From NCBI GenBank assembly GCA_003248965.1, contig QFQU01000012.1, positions 73,903-137,902 on the forward strand: 64,000 nt of DNA, read 5' to 3'. Under the pieces are notes generated by a model that worked only from the letters and a program-made list of their open reading frames with translations, was not told the origin of the DNA and searched no databases. The translations under genes and the position numbers were made by a program. The DNA comes from Brevundimonas sp. GTDB taxonomy: Bacteria; Pseudomonadota; Alphaproteobacteria; Caulobacterales; Caulobacteraceae. This document shows, in pieces, positions 1 to 8,452 of the stretch; within the stretch, counting starts at the first letter, position 1; the number at the start of each line of letters is the position of its first letter.

Positions 1-208
1 AATTGTCGACCGACTCAGGGTCCGACAGATTGGCGGTGGCGAAATGCGCCCGCTCACCCAGTTCCTTGGCCAGGTCCGCCAGCACCGCCTCGCGCGTGCC
101 CGACAGCACCACGGTCGCGCCCTGCGCATGCAGCGCCCGCGCCACCGCCCCGCCGATGCCGCCCGTCGCGCCCGTCACCAGCGCGGTCTTGCCTGCAAGA
201 TTGAACAT
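1..208 (-). CDS. fabG: 3-oxoacyl-ACP reductase FabG, N-terminal part (runs off the left edge)
   Basis: Only the first 69 codons are in the window. They begin MFNLAGKTALVTGATGGIGG, which carries the short-chain dehydrogenase nucleotide-binding motif TGxxxGIG at residues 12-19. Known role: NADPH-dependent reduction of 3-oxoacyl-ACP in type II fatty acid synthesis in the cytoplasm. The start is supported by an AGGAGAGGA-like Shine-Dalgarno just upstream. It lies downstream of fabD on the same strand, the usual fabD-fabG order. Other SDR enzymes share the N-terminal motif, but the neighbour makes FabG by far the likeliest. Confidence 0.9.
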   Translation of the reverse strand, partial: MFNLAGKTALVTGATGGIGGAVARALHAQGATVVLSGTREAVLADLAKELGERAHFATANLSDPESVDN

Positions 209-224
209 TCGTCCTCTCCTTCTT

Positions 225-346
225 CCGTCGTCCTCGGGCTTGACCCGAGGATCAGGCGCCGTGCGACGCCGATGTCTGTGTCAGCGCTCGTATTCAACGC
301 CGAAGTGCGGATGGTCCGATCCTCGGGTCAAGCCCGAGGATGACGG
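225..346. repeat. Intergenic inverted-repeat element (REP-like), type 1
   Basis: Two 29-nt arms at 225-253 and 318-346 are reverse complements with one mismatch. Each arm holds a near-palindromic core (CCTCGGGCTTGACCCGAGG, and its complement). The arms are separated by 64 nt and fill most of the gap between fabD and fabG. This is the architecture of a short interspersed palindromic repeat. In RNA it would fold into a long stem, so it may modulate fabD-fabG transcript stability. No gene is seen inside. Confidence 0.8.
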
Positions 347-357
347 CATGTGCGTGT

Positions 358-1302
358 TCAGACGCCCTTGGCGAAGGCTTCCAGATCTTCCGGCGTATTC
401 AGCGCCACGCTATCGGCGTCCGGGGCGATCCGCTTGGCCATGCCGGTCAGCACCTTGCCCGATCCGACCTCCACGAAGCGGGTCACGCCGCCTTCACGCG
501 CCATCCATTCCATGCTTTCGCGCCAGCGCACGCGGCCGGTGACCTGTTCGACCAGCAGGCGGCGGATGACTTCCGGGTCGCTTTCGGGGCGCGCCAGCAC
601 ATTGGCCACCACCGGCACGACCGGCGCCAGGATCGTCGCCGAGGCCAGGGCGTCCGCCATTTCGTCGGCGGCGGGCTGCATCAGCGGGCAGTGGAAGGGC
701 GCCGAGACGTTCAGCGGAATCGCCCGCGCGCCCAGTTCCTTGGCCTTCTCGATGGCGCGGTCCACCGCCGCCTTCTCGCCCGAGATGACGATGTTGCCCG
801 CATTATTGTCATTGGCGACCACGCAGACGCCGATCTCGGCGCCCGCCGCCGCAGCCGCCTCGGCCAGGGCCAGATCGGTCTTGGGGCCGATCAGCGAGGC
901 CATCGCCCCCTGCCCCACCGGCACAGCCCGCTGCATGGCCTGACCGCGCAGCTTCAGCAGCCGCGCCGTGTCCGACAGGCTGATCGCGCCCGCCGCCGCC
1001 AGGGCCGAATATTCGCCCAGCGAGTGACCGGCGACATAGGCCGCGCTCGACACGTCGAATCCGAATTCCTCCTTCAGCGCCCGGATCGCCGCCATGGACA
1101 CCGCCATCAGGGCGGGCTGGGCGTTCTCGGTCAGGGTCAGCTGATCCTCGGGGCCTTCACGCATCAGGACCGACAGCTTCTGGCCCAGAGCCTCGTCCAC
1201 CTCGGCGAAGACGTCGCGCGCGGACCGGAAGGCGTCCGCCAACTGCACGCCCATGCCGACGGCCTGGCTGCCCTGTCCGGGAAACAGAAGTGCGAGGGTC
1301 AT
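358..1302 (-). CDS. fabD: Malonyl-CoA:ACP transacylase FabD
   Basis: The 314-residue protein has the full set of acyltransferase signatures. These are GQGSQ at residues 9-13, the nucleophile elbow GHSLG with Ser94, Arg119 in the RGQAM segment, and the catalytic His204 in APFHCPL. It moves malonyl groups from CoA to acyl carrier protein in the cytoplasm, the step that supplies extender units for type II fatty acid synthesis. Length is normal for FabD. It is followed by fabG, with a palindromic repeat element in the gap. Assignment is close to certain. Confidence 0.97.
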   Translation of the reverse strand: MTLALLFPGQGSQAVGMGVQLADAFRSARDVFAEVDEALGQKLSVLMREGPEDQLTLTENAQPALMAVSMAAIRALKEEFGFDVSSAAYVAGHSLGEYSALAAAGAISLSDTARLLKLRGQAMQRAVPVGQGAMASLIGPKTDLALAEAAAAAGAEIGVCVVANDNNAGNIVISGEKAAVDRAIEKAKELGARAIPLNVSAPFHCPLMQPAADEMADALASATILAPVVPVVANVLARPESDPEVIRRLLVEQVTGRVRWRESMEWMAREGGVTRFVEVGSGKVLTGMAKRIAPDADSVALNTPEDLEAFAKGV

Positions 1303-1384
1303 CGACCGCTCCCTGAATCATTGATCAAGGCGCGGAGCCCTAATCCCTGACTTCCGCAAGGGCAAGCGTCCGCGCGTCGCGCTC

Positions 1385-2698
1385 TCAACCGGCCCGCCGC
1401 GCCGCGACCTTGATCCGCACCTCGATCATCCTGGACACCCAGTCGGCCGTGGCGTCGGACGCCATGCCCAGGTCCAGGGCCGTGCGGTCCAGTTCCAGTC
1501 GCCCGTCGACCGTGGCGACCCCGTCCTTCTCCACGAAGGTGAAGGGCAGGACCACCGGCACGGACGTCGTCTTGATCCGCAGCGTGCCCGTCGCCTCGTA
1601 GCGATCGCCGCCCAGGGCGCGGAAACGGTCCGCCTCGAACCGCGCGGTCGGATAGGCGGCGGGATCGAACCATTCGGCGCCCTGCAACGAACCTTCCTGC
1701 GTGGGGTCGCCGGTGCGGGTGCTGGCGGTCTCCACCGTCACCACGGCCTTGGACCCCGCCAGGTCCGCCGGATCGAACCACACCTGCCCCCGCCAGCGGT
1801 CGAACCGCCCCTTGAAGGGCGCGCCGGCATGGGTTCCGCTGAATTCGATGCGTGAGGCGGCGCTGTCGATGGTCCAGGCTGCGGCGGTTCCCGGCGTCAC
1901 GGCCGCCTCGGGGACGGCGGGGGGCGTCGCCGGCTTGGGCGTCGCGGTCTCGGCCTGATGGGTCATGGGCAGGCCCGGCTGGGCGTAAGGCCGCCCGGCG
2001 ATGGCCCCGGCCGCGGCGATCACCGCCACCAGCCCCACGCCGACGGCCCGCTCAGCCCAGGGCGCGCGCGGCCTGTCGGCTCCGGCCGCATGGCCGCCCT
2101 TCAGTCCGGGAACCATCTGCGACAGCACCCCGTCGCGGTCCACGAACTGGTGCTTCAGCGCGGCCGCGACATGCAGGACGATCAGGGCGGTCGCGCCCCA
2201 GGCCATCAGCGAATGCGCCCCCATGGCCTGGAAGGCCAGGGCCCGCTTCACCCCGGCGGGCAGGTCCGCGACGCCCGGCAGGTGCGGGATCGGAAACAGG
2301 CCGAACCAGCTGGTCGCAACCTCCAGCGCCCGATCCTGGGCCACCGCCCATCCGGCCGAGACATACAGCCAACCCGTCAGCGGCAGGGCCAGCATCAGGG
2401 CGTAGAAGGCGATGTGGGTGGCGTGGGCGGCGAAGACCTCCCACCCCTTCATGTCGCGCGGCAGGGCCGGCGGCCGATGCGTCAGCCGCCAGGCGATCCG
2501 CACCACCGTCAGCCCCAGGATCAGGAAACCGATCGACTTGTGGATCTGGAACACCCGATAGGCCAGGGCCTGGCTCTCGGGCCGTTCGATGGCCGCCGAC
2601 ATCCACAGCCCCATCGGGATCATCGACAGGATGCACAGCGCTATCGCCCAATGCAGGGCGATGGCGACGGCGGAATAGCGGCGGCGGTCGGCGGTCAT
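1385..2698 (-). CDS. Cytochrome b561 domain fused to a periplasmic YceI domain
   Basis: This 437-residue protein begins with a bacterial cytochrome b561 module (about residues 1-190). It has four hydrophobic helices and the expected haem-ligand histidines, in ALHWAIAL, FQIHKSIG and HSLMAWGATALIVLH. A further hydrophobic segment lies near residue 220, followed by a Pro/Ala-rich linker. The C-terminal 170 residues are a YceI-like lipid-binding lipocalin fold (WTIDSAASRIEFSGTHAG, then TGTLRIKTTSVPVVLPFTF). Known roles: b561 moves electrons between quinol and periplasmic acceptors, and YceI proteins bind isoprenoid quinone-like lipids. The fusion suggests the YceI domain presents or protects the lipid substrate of the b561 (inference). 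A separate YceI lipoprotein gene lies immediately upstream on the same strand, so the two probably form an operon. Confidence 0.88.
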   Translation of the reverse strand: MTADRRRYSAVAIALHWAIALCILSMIPMGLWMSAAIERPESQALAYRVFQIHKSIGFLILGLTVVRIAWRLTHRPPALPRDMKGWEVFAAHATHIAFYALMLALPLTGWLYVSAGWAVAQDRALEVATSWFGLFPIPHLPGVADLPAGVKRALAFQAMGAHSLMAWGATALIVLHVAAALKHQFVDRDGVLSQMVPGLKGGHAAGADRPRAPWAERAVGVGLVAVIAAAGAIAGRPYAQPGLPMTHQAETATPKPATPPAVPEAAVTPGTAAAWTIDSAASRIEFSGTHAGAPFKGRFDRWRGQVWFDPADLAGSKAVVTVETASTRTGDPTQEGSLQGAEWFDPAAYPTARFEADRFRALGGDRYEATGTLRIKTTSVPVVLPFTFVEKDGVATVDGRLELDRTALDLGMASDATADWVSRMIEVRIKVAARRAG

Positions 2699-2767
2699 GG
2701 TCGTCTCTTGATAGTCGGATTGAAGACGGCGGCCCCCGAACAGGCCCGCCGTCCAGGGGCCGTCGCC

Positions 2768-3484
2768 TCAGTTCGCCGGAACGGTCGGCGTCGTCTTGAT
2801 GAATTCGCCGTCGAAGCGGATCGTCACCTCGTCCCCGACCGGCCCCACGGCCATGCCGAAGTCCGACCGCTTGAACCTGCCTTCGGCGGCGAAGCCGACG
2901 GCCGGGACATTGGCGAACGGATGGCGCTCGATCTCGCCGTTGAAGGTGGCGTCCAGCGTCACCGGATGCGTCTGGCCCAGGAAGGTCAGGTCGCCCGTCA
3001 CCTTGGCCGTGCGCGGCCCCGTCTGCTGCACCGCCGTCGAGACGAAGGTGATCTTCGGAAACGCCTTGGCGTTCAGCCAGGTCGGGTTGTTGGCCATGTC
3101 GTCGTCCCAGCCGGAATAGGCGGAACCCGGGTGCGAGGCCTTGTAATCGGCGGGATAGGCGGCGCTGATCGAGGCGGGATCGATGGTCGCCGTCACCTTG
3201 GACTTGCTCAGATCGGCGGGGTCCAGCGTCAGGGTCGCCTCCACCTTGTCGAAGCGCGCCGTATAGTGAGAGATCGTATTGTGCAGCAGCGACCACTGCA
3301 GGGTCGCGTGGGTCGGATCCAGGGCGTAGTCGCCGGCCGGCGCCTTCAGCGTCACGGGCGCCTCGGCCTGGGCGGGGGCCTGGCCCTCGGCGGCCGGGGC
3401 CGTGCCGGGGCGGTTGCAGGCGGCCAGGGTCGCGACGGCGGCGGCCAGGATCACGCCCGATGCGGCGGCGGTTCGGAACGTCAT
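2768..3484 (-). CDS. YceI-family periplasmic lipoprotein
   Basis: The 238-residue product starts MTFRTAAASGVILAAAVATL and continues AAC, a lipoprotein signal with its lipobox cysteine. A YceI domain follows (YALDPTHATLQWSLLHNTISHYTARFDKVEATLTLDP, then LTFLGQTHPVTLDATFNGEIERHPF). The start at 3484 is chosen because a GAGGAG Shine-Dalgarno precedes it and the signal peptide begins there. An in-frame upstream ATG would add a basic, non-signal stretch. YceI proteins bind long-chain isoprenoid lipids in the periplasm. The gene lies just upstream of the b561-YceI fusion, pointing to a shared function in periplasmic redox chemistry or lipid handling. Confidence 0.88.
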   Translation of the reverse strand: MTFRTAAASGVILAAAVATLAACNRPGTAPAAEGQAPAQAEAPVTLKAPAGDYALDPTHATLQWSLLHNTISHYTARFDKVEATLTLDPADLSKSKVTATIDPASISAAYPADYKASHPGSAYSGWDDDMANNPTWLNAKAFPKITFVSTAVQQTGPRTAKVTGDLTFLGQTHPVTLDATFNGEIERHPFANVPAVGFAAEGRFKRSDFGMAVGPVGDEVTIRFDGEFIKTTPTVPAN

Positions 3485-3619
3485 TCGGCGTCTCCTCGAT
3501 ACGGATGAAGGCCGCCATCTAGGCTGCACCTCCCGCATTTTGCAACAGTTTCAGTGCCGAATAACCGCGTCCGTTGCGACATGGCGCGAATCCATCGCAG
3601 CCTCTATCTTGGCCTGCTC

Positions 3620-5509
3620 ATGCCCATCCGTCGCCTCTCCCCCGAAACCGTCAACCGCATCGCCGCCGGAGAGGTGGTCGAACGCCCGGCCAGCGCCATC
3701 AAGGAGCTGGTCGAGAACGCCCTGGACGCGGGCGGAACGAACATCGAGATTCAGGCCGACGGCGGGGGCCTGTCGCGCATCCTGATCGCCGACGACGGCA
3801 AGGGCATCCCGCGCGCGGAACTGCCCCTGGCCATCGAACGCCACGCCACGTCCAAGCTTGAGCCGGACGACGCGGGCGACGTGGACCTGTTGCGCATCCA
3901 CACCCTGGGCTTCCGGGGCGAGGCCCTGCCCTCCATCGGCTCGGTCGCCCGCCTGTCGATCACCACCCGATCCCGCGACGAGAGCGACGCCTGGGCCATC
4001 GCGGTCGAGGGCGGCGAGACCCGTCCCCTGGCCCCCGCCCCCTTCCCCGGCCCGCACGGCGCGCGGGTCGAGGTGCGCGACCTCTTCTACGCCACCCCCG
4101 CCCGGCTCAAATTCATGAAGTCCGAACGGTCCGAGGCCATGGCCATTTCGGAGGAAATCAAGCGCCAGGCCATGGCGCACGAGGCCGTGGCCTTCACCCT
4201 GTCGCTGGACGGCAAGGTCACGCTGCGCCTGCCCGCCGAACATCCGGGCGACGAAGGCCGGCTGCGTCGCCTGTCCGCCCTGCTCGGTCGCGACTTCGAG
4301 GCCAACGCCCTGCTGATCGATCAGGAACGGGACGGCGTGCGCCTGTCCGGTTATGCGGGCCTGCCCACCTATTCGCGCGGCAATGCGGCGCATCAGTATC
4401 TGTTCGTCAACGGCCGCCCGGTGAAGGACCGGCTGCTGCAAGGGGCCCTGCGCGGCGCCTACGCCGACTTCCTGGCGCGTGACCGGCACCCGGCCGCCGT
4501 CCTCTTCCTCGACATCGATCCCCTCTCTGTCGACGTCAACGTCCACCCGGCCAAGGCCGAGGTTCGGTTCCGCGATCCGGCCCTGGTGCGCGGTCTGATC
4601 GTCGGCGCCCTGAGGCACGCGCTCCACGCCGCCGGCCATCGCGCCTCCACAACCGTCGCGGCCGACGCCCTGTCCGGTTTCCAGCCCCACACCGGCGTCG
4701 GATCAGTCCCCGCCTACAGCCCCAGCGCCCCCTCGGCCCAAGGCTTCAGCGGCTGGACCGGCTGGTCCCAACCCGCCGCCGCCGCGCAAGTTCTCCCCGG
4801 CCTCAACGAACGCAGCGCCCGCGTCGAATCCGGTTGGGACGCCCCCTCATGGCCGGCGCAGTCCGTCGATGCCGCCACGATCAGTCACGAATCACGATTC
4901 ACCAATCACGCCCCCGCCGACCCCCTCGACTACCCCTTGGGCGCCGCCCGCGCCCAGCTGCACGCCAACTATATCGTCGCCCAGACCCGCGACGGCCTGG
5001 TCATCGTCGACCAGCACGCGGCCCACGAACGGCTGGTCTATGAGCGGATGAAGGCCCAGATGGCCGAGGGGGCCGTGACCCGCCAGGCCCTGCTGACGCC
5101 CGAGGTTGTCGATCTGGACCCCGCCGAGGCCGAGCGCGTCGCCGGGCGGGCTGAGGAACTGGCCGAGATGGGCCTGATCGTCGAGGCCTTCGGCGCCGGC
5201 GCCGTCCTGGTGCGCGAGACCCCGGCCATGCTGGGCGATACCGATGTCCAGGGCCTGATCCGCGACATCGCCGACGATCTGTCCGAACACGGCCAGGCCC
5301 TGTCGCTCAAGGAACGCCTCGCCGCCATCTGCGGCACGATGGCCTGCCACGGCAGCGTCCGCTCAGGCCGCGTCCTCTCGGCCCCCGAAATGAACGCCCT
5401 CCTCCGCCAGATGGAAGCCACCCCGCACAGCGGCCAGTGCAACCACGGGCGCCCGACCTATGTGGAGCTGAAGCTGGCGGATTTGGAGAAGCTGTTTGGG
5501 CGGAGGTGA
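3620..5509 (+). CDS. mutL: DNA mismatch repair protein MutL
   Basis: The 629-residue protein starts MPIRRLSPETVNRIAAGEVV, the conserved MutL start. It carries the GHKL ATPase motifs (NRIAAGEVVERP, IKELVENALDAG, IDDDGKGI-type ADDGKGIP, TLGFRGEAL). The C-terminal dimerisation domain has an intact endonuclease motif DQHAAHERLVYE (DQHA-x2-E-x4-E) from Asp464, plus ACHGSVRSG and CNHGRPT. This is therefore the nicking type of MutL used by bacteria without MutH. It couples MutS mismatch recognition to strand incision. A proline-rich linker near residues 350-430 is of variable composition. An in-frame ATG 66 nt upstream exists, but the conserved N-terminus argues for the start given. Confidence 0.97.
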   Translation: MPIRRLSPETVNRIAAGEVVERPASAIKELVENALDAGGTNIEIQADGGGLSRILIADDGKGIPRAELPLAIERHATSKLEPDDAGDVDLLRIHTLGFRGEALPSIGSVARLSITTRSRDESDAWAIAVEGGETRPLAPAPFPGPHGARVEVRDLFYATPARLKFMKSERSEAMAISEEIKRQAMAHEAVAFTLSLDGKVTLRLPAEHPGDEGRLRRLSALLGRDFEANALLIDQERDGVRLSGYAGLPTYSRGNAAHQYLFVNGRPVKDRLLQGALRGAYADFLARDRHPAAVLFLDIDPLSVDVNVHPAKAEVRFRDPALVRGLIVGALRHALHAAGHRASTTVAADALSGFQPHTGVGSVPAYSPSAPSAQGFSGWTGWSQPAAAAQVLPGLNERSARVESGWDAPSWPAQSVDAATISHESRFTNHAPADPLDYPLGAARAQLHANYIVAQTRDGLVIVDQHAAHERLVYERMKAQMAEGAVTRQALLTPEVVDLDPAEAERVAGRAEELAEMGLIVEAFGAGAVLVRETPAMLGDTDVQGLIRDIADDLSEHGQALSLKERLAAICGTMACHGSVRSGRVLSAPEMNALLRQMEATPHSGQCNHGRPTYVELKLADLEKLFGRR

Positions 5510-5615
5510 TGCGCCGACCAACACGCGGTGGCCTGTTTCAATTTCCGCTTTGACCGGTAACCAGAACGCTTGTAGCGAGTGGTCGGGCGAGAACGAGAAC
5601 GGCAAGTGAATCAAG

Positions 5616-6974
5616 ATGGCGACGGGCGTCACTAAGAAAGAGGTCCTCAGCCCCGATGCGCTTGTGGCGACCCTGCCGCACCGTGATCCTCATCCTCTAC
5701 CGGGAACCGGCGCCACGGCGGCGCTCCACTACGAAGGACGCCTGTCGGAAGCGGAAATCCTCGCTCCCTTGTCGGCGACGTTTCGACATGTGGCGACCGA
5801 CGGTTCGATGGGCGACGTGCGCGCCCCTGCCTCGTCATCACTGATGCTGACCGACAATCTCTTCGGTCTCCACGCGCTCCGCGAAGCCGGAACCAGGGTG
5901 ACGCTCTTCTATCTAGATCCGCCTTACAACACCGGCATGGATTTCCAGTCGCGTCAGCTCCAGCACGCTTATAACGACAAATGGTCCCTCGCCGCCTACG
6001 TCGAGTCTATGCGCCGGCGTTTCGTCCTAATGCGGGAGCTCCTGACCGACGACGGCTCCATCTACGTCCACATCGACCATCGCATGCTCGCGCACCTGAA
6101 GGTGGTGATGGACGAGGTTTTCGGCGTCGATAATTTCCGCAATCTCATCACCCGCCGCAAGTGCAGCAGCAAAAACTTCACCAAGAACAGCTACGCCAAC
6201 ACACACGACTACATCCTTTTTTACACCAAGACCTCGCGGTACAAGTGGAAGCAGCCGACGGTGCGGCCCGACGCTGCTTGGCTGGCGAAGGAGTACGACA
6301 AGACCGACCAGAGGGGACGGTACAAGCTCGTCCCAGTTCACGCGCCGGGAACCCGCAACGGCGAAACGGGTAAGCCTTGGCGGGGGAAACTGCCGCCGGC
6401 GGGCAAGCACTGGCAGTATGCACCTTCGAAGCTTGATGAACTGGACGCCAAGGGCGAAATCCACTGGTCCAAGACTGGCAACCCCCGTCGAAAGGTCTAT
6501 CTGATGGAGGACAAGTCCGTCGCCCTTACGGATTATTGGGACAGGTACCGCGACGCCCATCATCAGAGCATCGCCGTGACCGGCTATCCGACGGAAAAGA
6601 ACCTCGACATGCTCAAGATGATCGTGAGCGCGAGCTCCGATCCGGGCGACCTCGTTGTGGACCCCTTCGCCGGCTCGAGCACGGCGCTCGAGGCGGCCGC
6701 CAGCCTTGGACGGCGATGGATCGGCATGGACAAGTCGTTTGCAGCGATCGAGGCATCCACGCGGCGCCTTCGCTATGGTGCAAAGCCGATGGGGGATTTC
6801 GTGGAACGCGGCGACAGCGCCCAGCCGTTGAATCTGTTTCCTGCCACCGAGACGGCCGATCCCGCCATCAAGACCGTGCGCGAACCGATCCCCTTCAGCC
6901 TGCTGGTCGACGAGGAGCTCTTCGCGATCTACCCGGACCAGCTCGTCGAGCTCGCTTCACTCTGTCTGGAGTAA
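5616..6974 (+). CDS. Adenine-specific DNA methyltransferase (beta class), modification half of an R-M pair
   Basis: The 452-residue protein has the methyltransferase motif IV DPPYNTG at residues 101-107 before the AdoMet-binding motif I DPFAGSST (349-356). This order defines the beta class. DPPY rather than SPPY favours N6-adenine over N4-cytosine. Residues about 180-330, between the motifs, are the likely target-recognition region (for example RRKCSSKNFTKNSYANTHDYILFYTK). The C-terminus extends about 95 residues past motif I. It converges with and overlaps the 3' end of the putative endonuclease gene by 18 bp. Codon use is visibly less GC-biased than in mutL or the downstream genes, which fits acquisition by transfer. 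The target sequence cannot be read from the protein. Confidence 0.9.
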   Translation: MATGVTKKEVLSPDALVATLPHRDPHPLPGTGATAALHYEGRLSEAEILAPLSATFRHVATDGSMGDVRAPASSSLMLTDNLFGLHALREAGTRVTLFYLDPPYNTGMDFQSRQLQHAYNDKWSLAAYVESMRRRFVLMRELLTDDGSIYVHIDHRMLAHLKVVMDEVFGVDNFRNLITRRKCSSKNFTKNSYANTHDYILFYTKTSRYKWKQPTVRPDAAWLAKEYDKTDQRGRYKLVPVHAPGTRNGETGKPWRGKLPPAGKHWQYAPSKLDELDAKGEIHWSKTGNPRRKVYLMEDKSVALTDYWDRYRDAHHQSIAVTGYPTEKNLDMLKMIVSASSDPGDLVVDPFAGSSTALEAAASLGRRWIGMDKSFAAIEASTRRLRYGAKPMGDFVERGDSAQPLNLFPATETADPAIKTVREPIPFSLLVDEELFAIYPDQLVELASLCLE

Positions 6975-7844
6975 CCAATCGGGGGTGATCCGGGATTCGG
7001 CCAGCTTCATGGTGGCGACCCGAACGTTACCGTTCCAGTCGCCATCCAGATTGCACGCTTCGCGCCACGTATCCTTGTGACCGAGACCCGGACCATCCGA
7101 GATAAAGACGAGCCGCAAAGCCTTGCCCGTCTTCTCGCAGTACTCCTTCGCCTTGGCGACCTTGTAGGCGTTGCCTCCCGTCCGGTCGTCCGACTGCGCA
7201 CCCCCTCGTGTTGAATCGTACCGCGCGAACCCGACGGCAAGCACGCGGCCGTCGTCGTCGGCGGTGATGACGAAATCGCAAGGGTACTGCCCCTCGAAGT
7301 CTGGGAAGATCGTGTTGAGCTCGATGTCACGACCGGCTCCGCGCGGCCCCCGGATCGACATCACGCCCTCAAAGGTCTGCTCGAACCAGGTAAAGAAGGT
7401 GTCGGTGAGGATATACCCAAGTTGGCCACGGGTGTCGTATTCGCCAATGAGGGCTGCGAGGGCCCCCTTCGTCTCGCTATCCATCCTGGCGAACTGCTCT
7501 TTGAGGACCTCGATCGGCTTGAACGTCGTGCCGTAGGTCTCGACAAGCGTGAGGGTCGGTATGTTGAGCTTCTTGGTCGTCTCCGTGTCCAACACCGGCG
7601 CGACAGCGCGACGGAAAATCTTGAGTAGCGACATGCGGACGGCGCTGGAGACGCTTTTCTGTCTGATCTGATCCAGCAGTTCTGCGCTGCTGCTCGATTT
7701 CGCCACCATCGCGGCGAACAAGTCGATGTCCTCGCGGTATTTGGCGAGGAGCACCTCGAGAATCTCCGGGAAGCGGATCGCCGTGTCGATCGGCGTAATG
7801 ACCGTATTCGGGTTCTCGACGCGCGAGAAGAAACTGTCAGCCAA
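6957..7844 (-). CDS. Putative type II restriction endonuclease partner of the adjacent methyltransferase
   Basis: I do not recognise the family with confidence. The 295-residue protein has a helical N-terminal half (residues 1-160). A more conserved-looking core follows: GRDIELNTIFPDFEGQYPCDFVI, then GFARYDSTRGGAQSDDRTGGN. It contains candidate metal ligands Glu175, Asp190 and Asp210, and ends in a beta-strand-like NVRVATMKLAESRITPDWLL. Acidic residues flanking hydrophobic strands are what a nuclease core would show, but a canonical PD-(D/E)xK is not clear. The start is TTG at 7844 with a strong GGAGGA Shine-Dalgarno six bases away. It faces the methyltransferase tail to tail with an 18-bp coding overlap. 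Function is inferred from that pairing. Confidence 0.62.
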   Translation of the reverse strand: MADSFFSRVENPNTVITPIDTAIRFPEILEVLLAKYREDIDLFAAMVAKSSSSAELLDQIRQKSVSSAVRMSLLKIFRRAVAPVLDTETTKKLNIPTLTLVETYGTTFKPIEVLKEQFARMDSETKGALAALIGEYDTRGQLGYILTDTFFTWFEQTFEGVMSIRGPRGAGRDIELNTIFPDFEGQYPCDFVITADDDGRVLAVGFARYDSTRGGAQSDDRTGGNAYKVAKAKEYCEKTGKALRLVFISDGPGLGHKDTWREACNLDGDWNGNVRVATMKLAESRITPDWLLQTE

Positions 7845-7956
7845 AGCAAATCCTCCACCAGATGGCAGCGGCTGACGCTAGGGTGAGTCGTCGAAAACGT
7901 GGCCGAACTCCCGAATGTCTGAGATGAGGACAGAAGTAACTCAACCCATCGCGCCC

Positions 7957-8409
7957 ATGCCCTCCATCCTCTTCGTTTGCCTCGGCAACATCTGTCGCTC
8001 GCCCCTCGCCGAGGCCGCCCTGCGCGCCGAGGCGGAGCGGCTGCGTCTCGATCTGATCGTCGATTCCGCCGGGACCGGGGACTGGCATGCGGGCGAGGCG
8101 CCGGACCCGAGGGCGCAGGCGACGGCGCGGCGGCATGGGGTCGAGATTTCGGGGTTGCGGGCGCGGCAGGTAACGCAGGCGGACTTTCGCCGCTTCACCC
8201 ATGTGATCGCCCTGGACCACGAGAACCTGAAGACCCTGCGCCGCCTGCAGCCCGCCGACGCGACCGCCGAGCTCAGTCTGCTGCTCGACCATGTCCCGGG
8301 CCGCAAGGGTCAGGCTGTCGCCGACCCCTACTATGGCGACGACGACGGGTTCGAGATCACCTGGGCCGAGGTGACGGCGGCGGCGCGCGGCCTGGTCGCC
8401 AAACTCTGA
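7957..8409 (+). CDS. Low-molecular-weight protein tyrosine phosphatase
   Basis: The 150-residue protein starts MPSILFVCLGNICRSPLAEA, which contains the phosphatase loop C8LGNICR14S. The general acid loop is ADPYYG near residue 121. This is the complete LMW-PTP fold at normal length. It hydrolyses phosphotyrosine (or phosphoarginine) in the cytoplasm; the substrate here is unknown. An in-frame upstream ATG at 7915 would add 14 residues that family members lack, so 7957 is preferred, although neither start has a strong Shine-Dalgarno. It is divergent from the restriction-modification island and marks its right-hand boundary. Confidence 0.93.
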   Translation: MPSILFVCLGNICRSPLAEAALRAEAERLRLDLIVDSAGTGDWHAGEAPDPRAQATARRHGVEISGLRARQVTQADFRRFTHVIALDHENLKTLRRLQPADATAELSLLLDHVPGRKGQAVADPYYGDDDGFEITWAEVTAAARGLVAKL

Positions 8410-8452
8410 TCCACGTCCGCCTCTGACGTAGCGCCGGTCTATGGCTGCGGTC

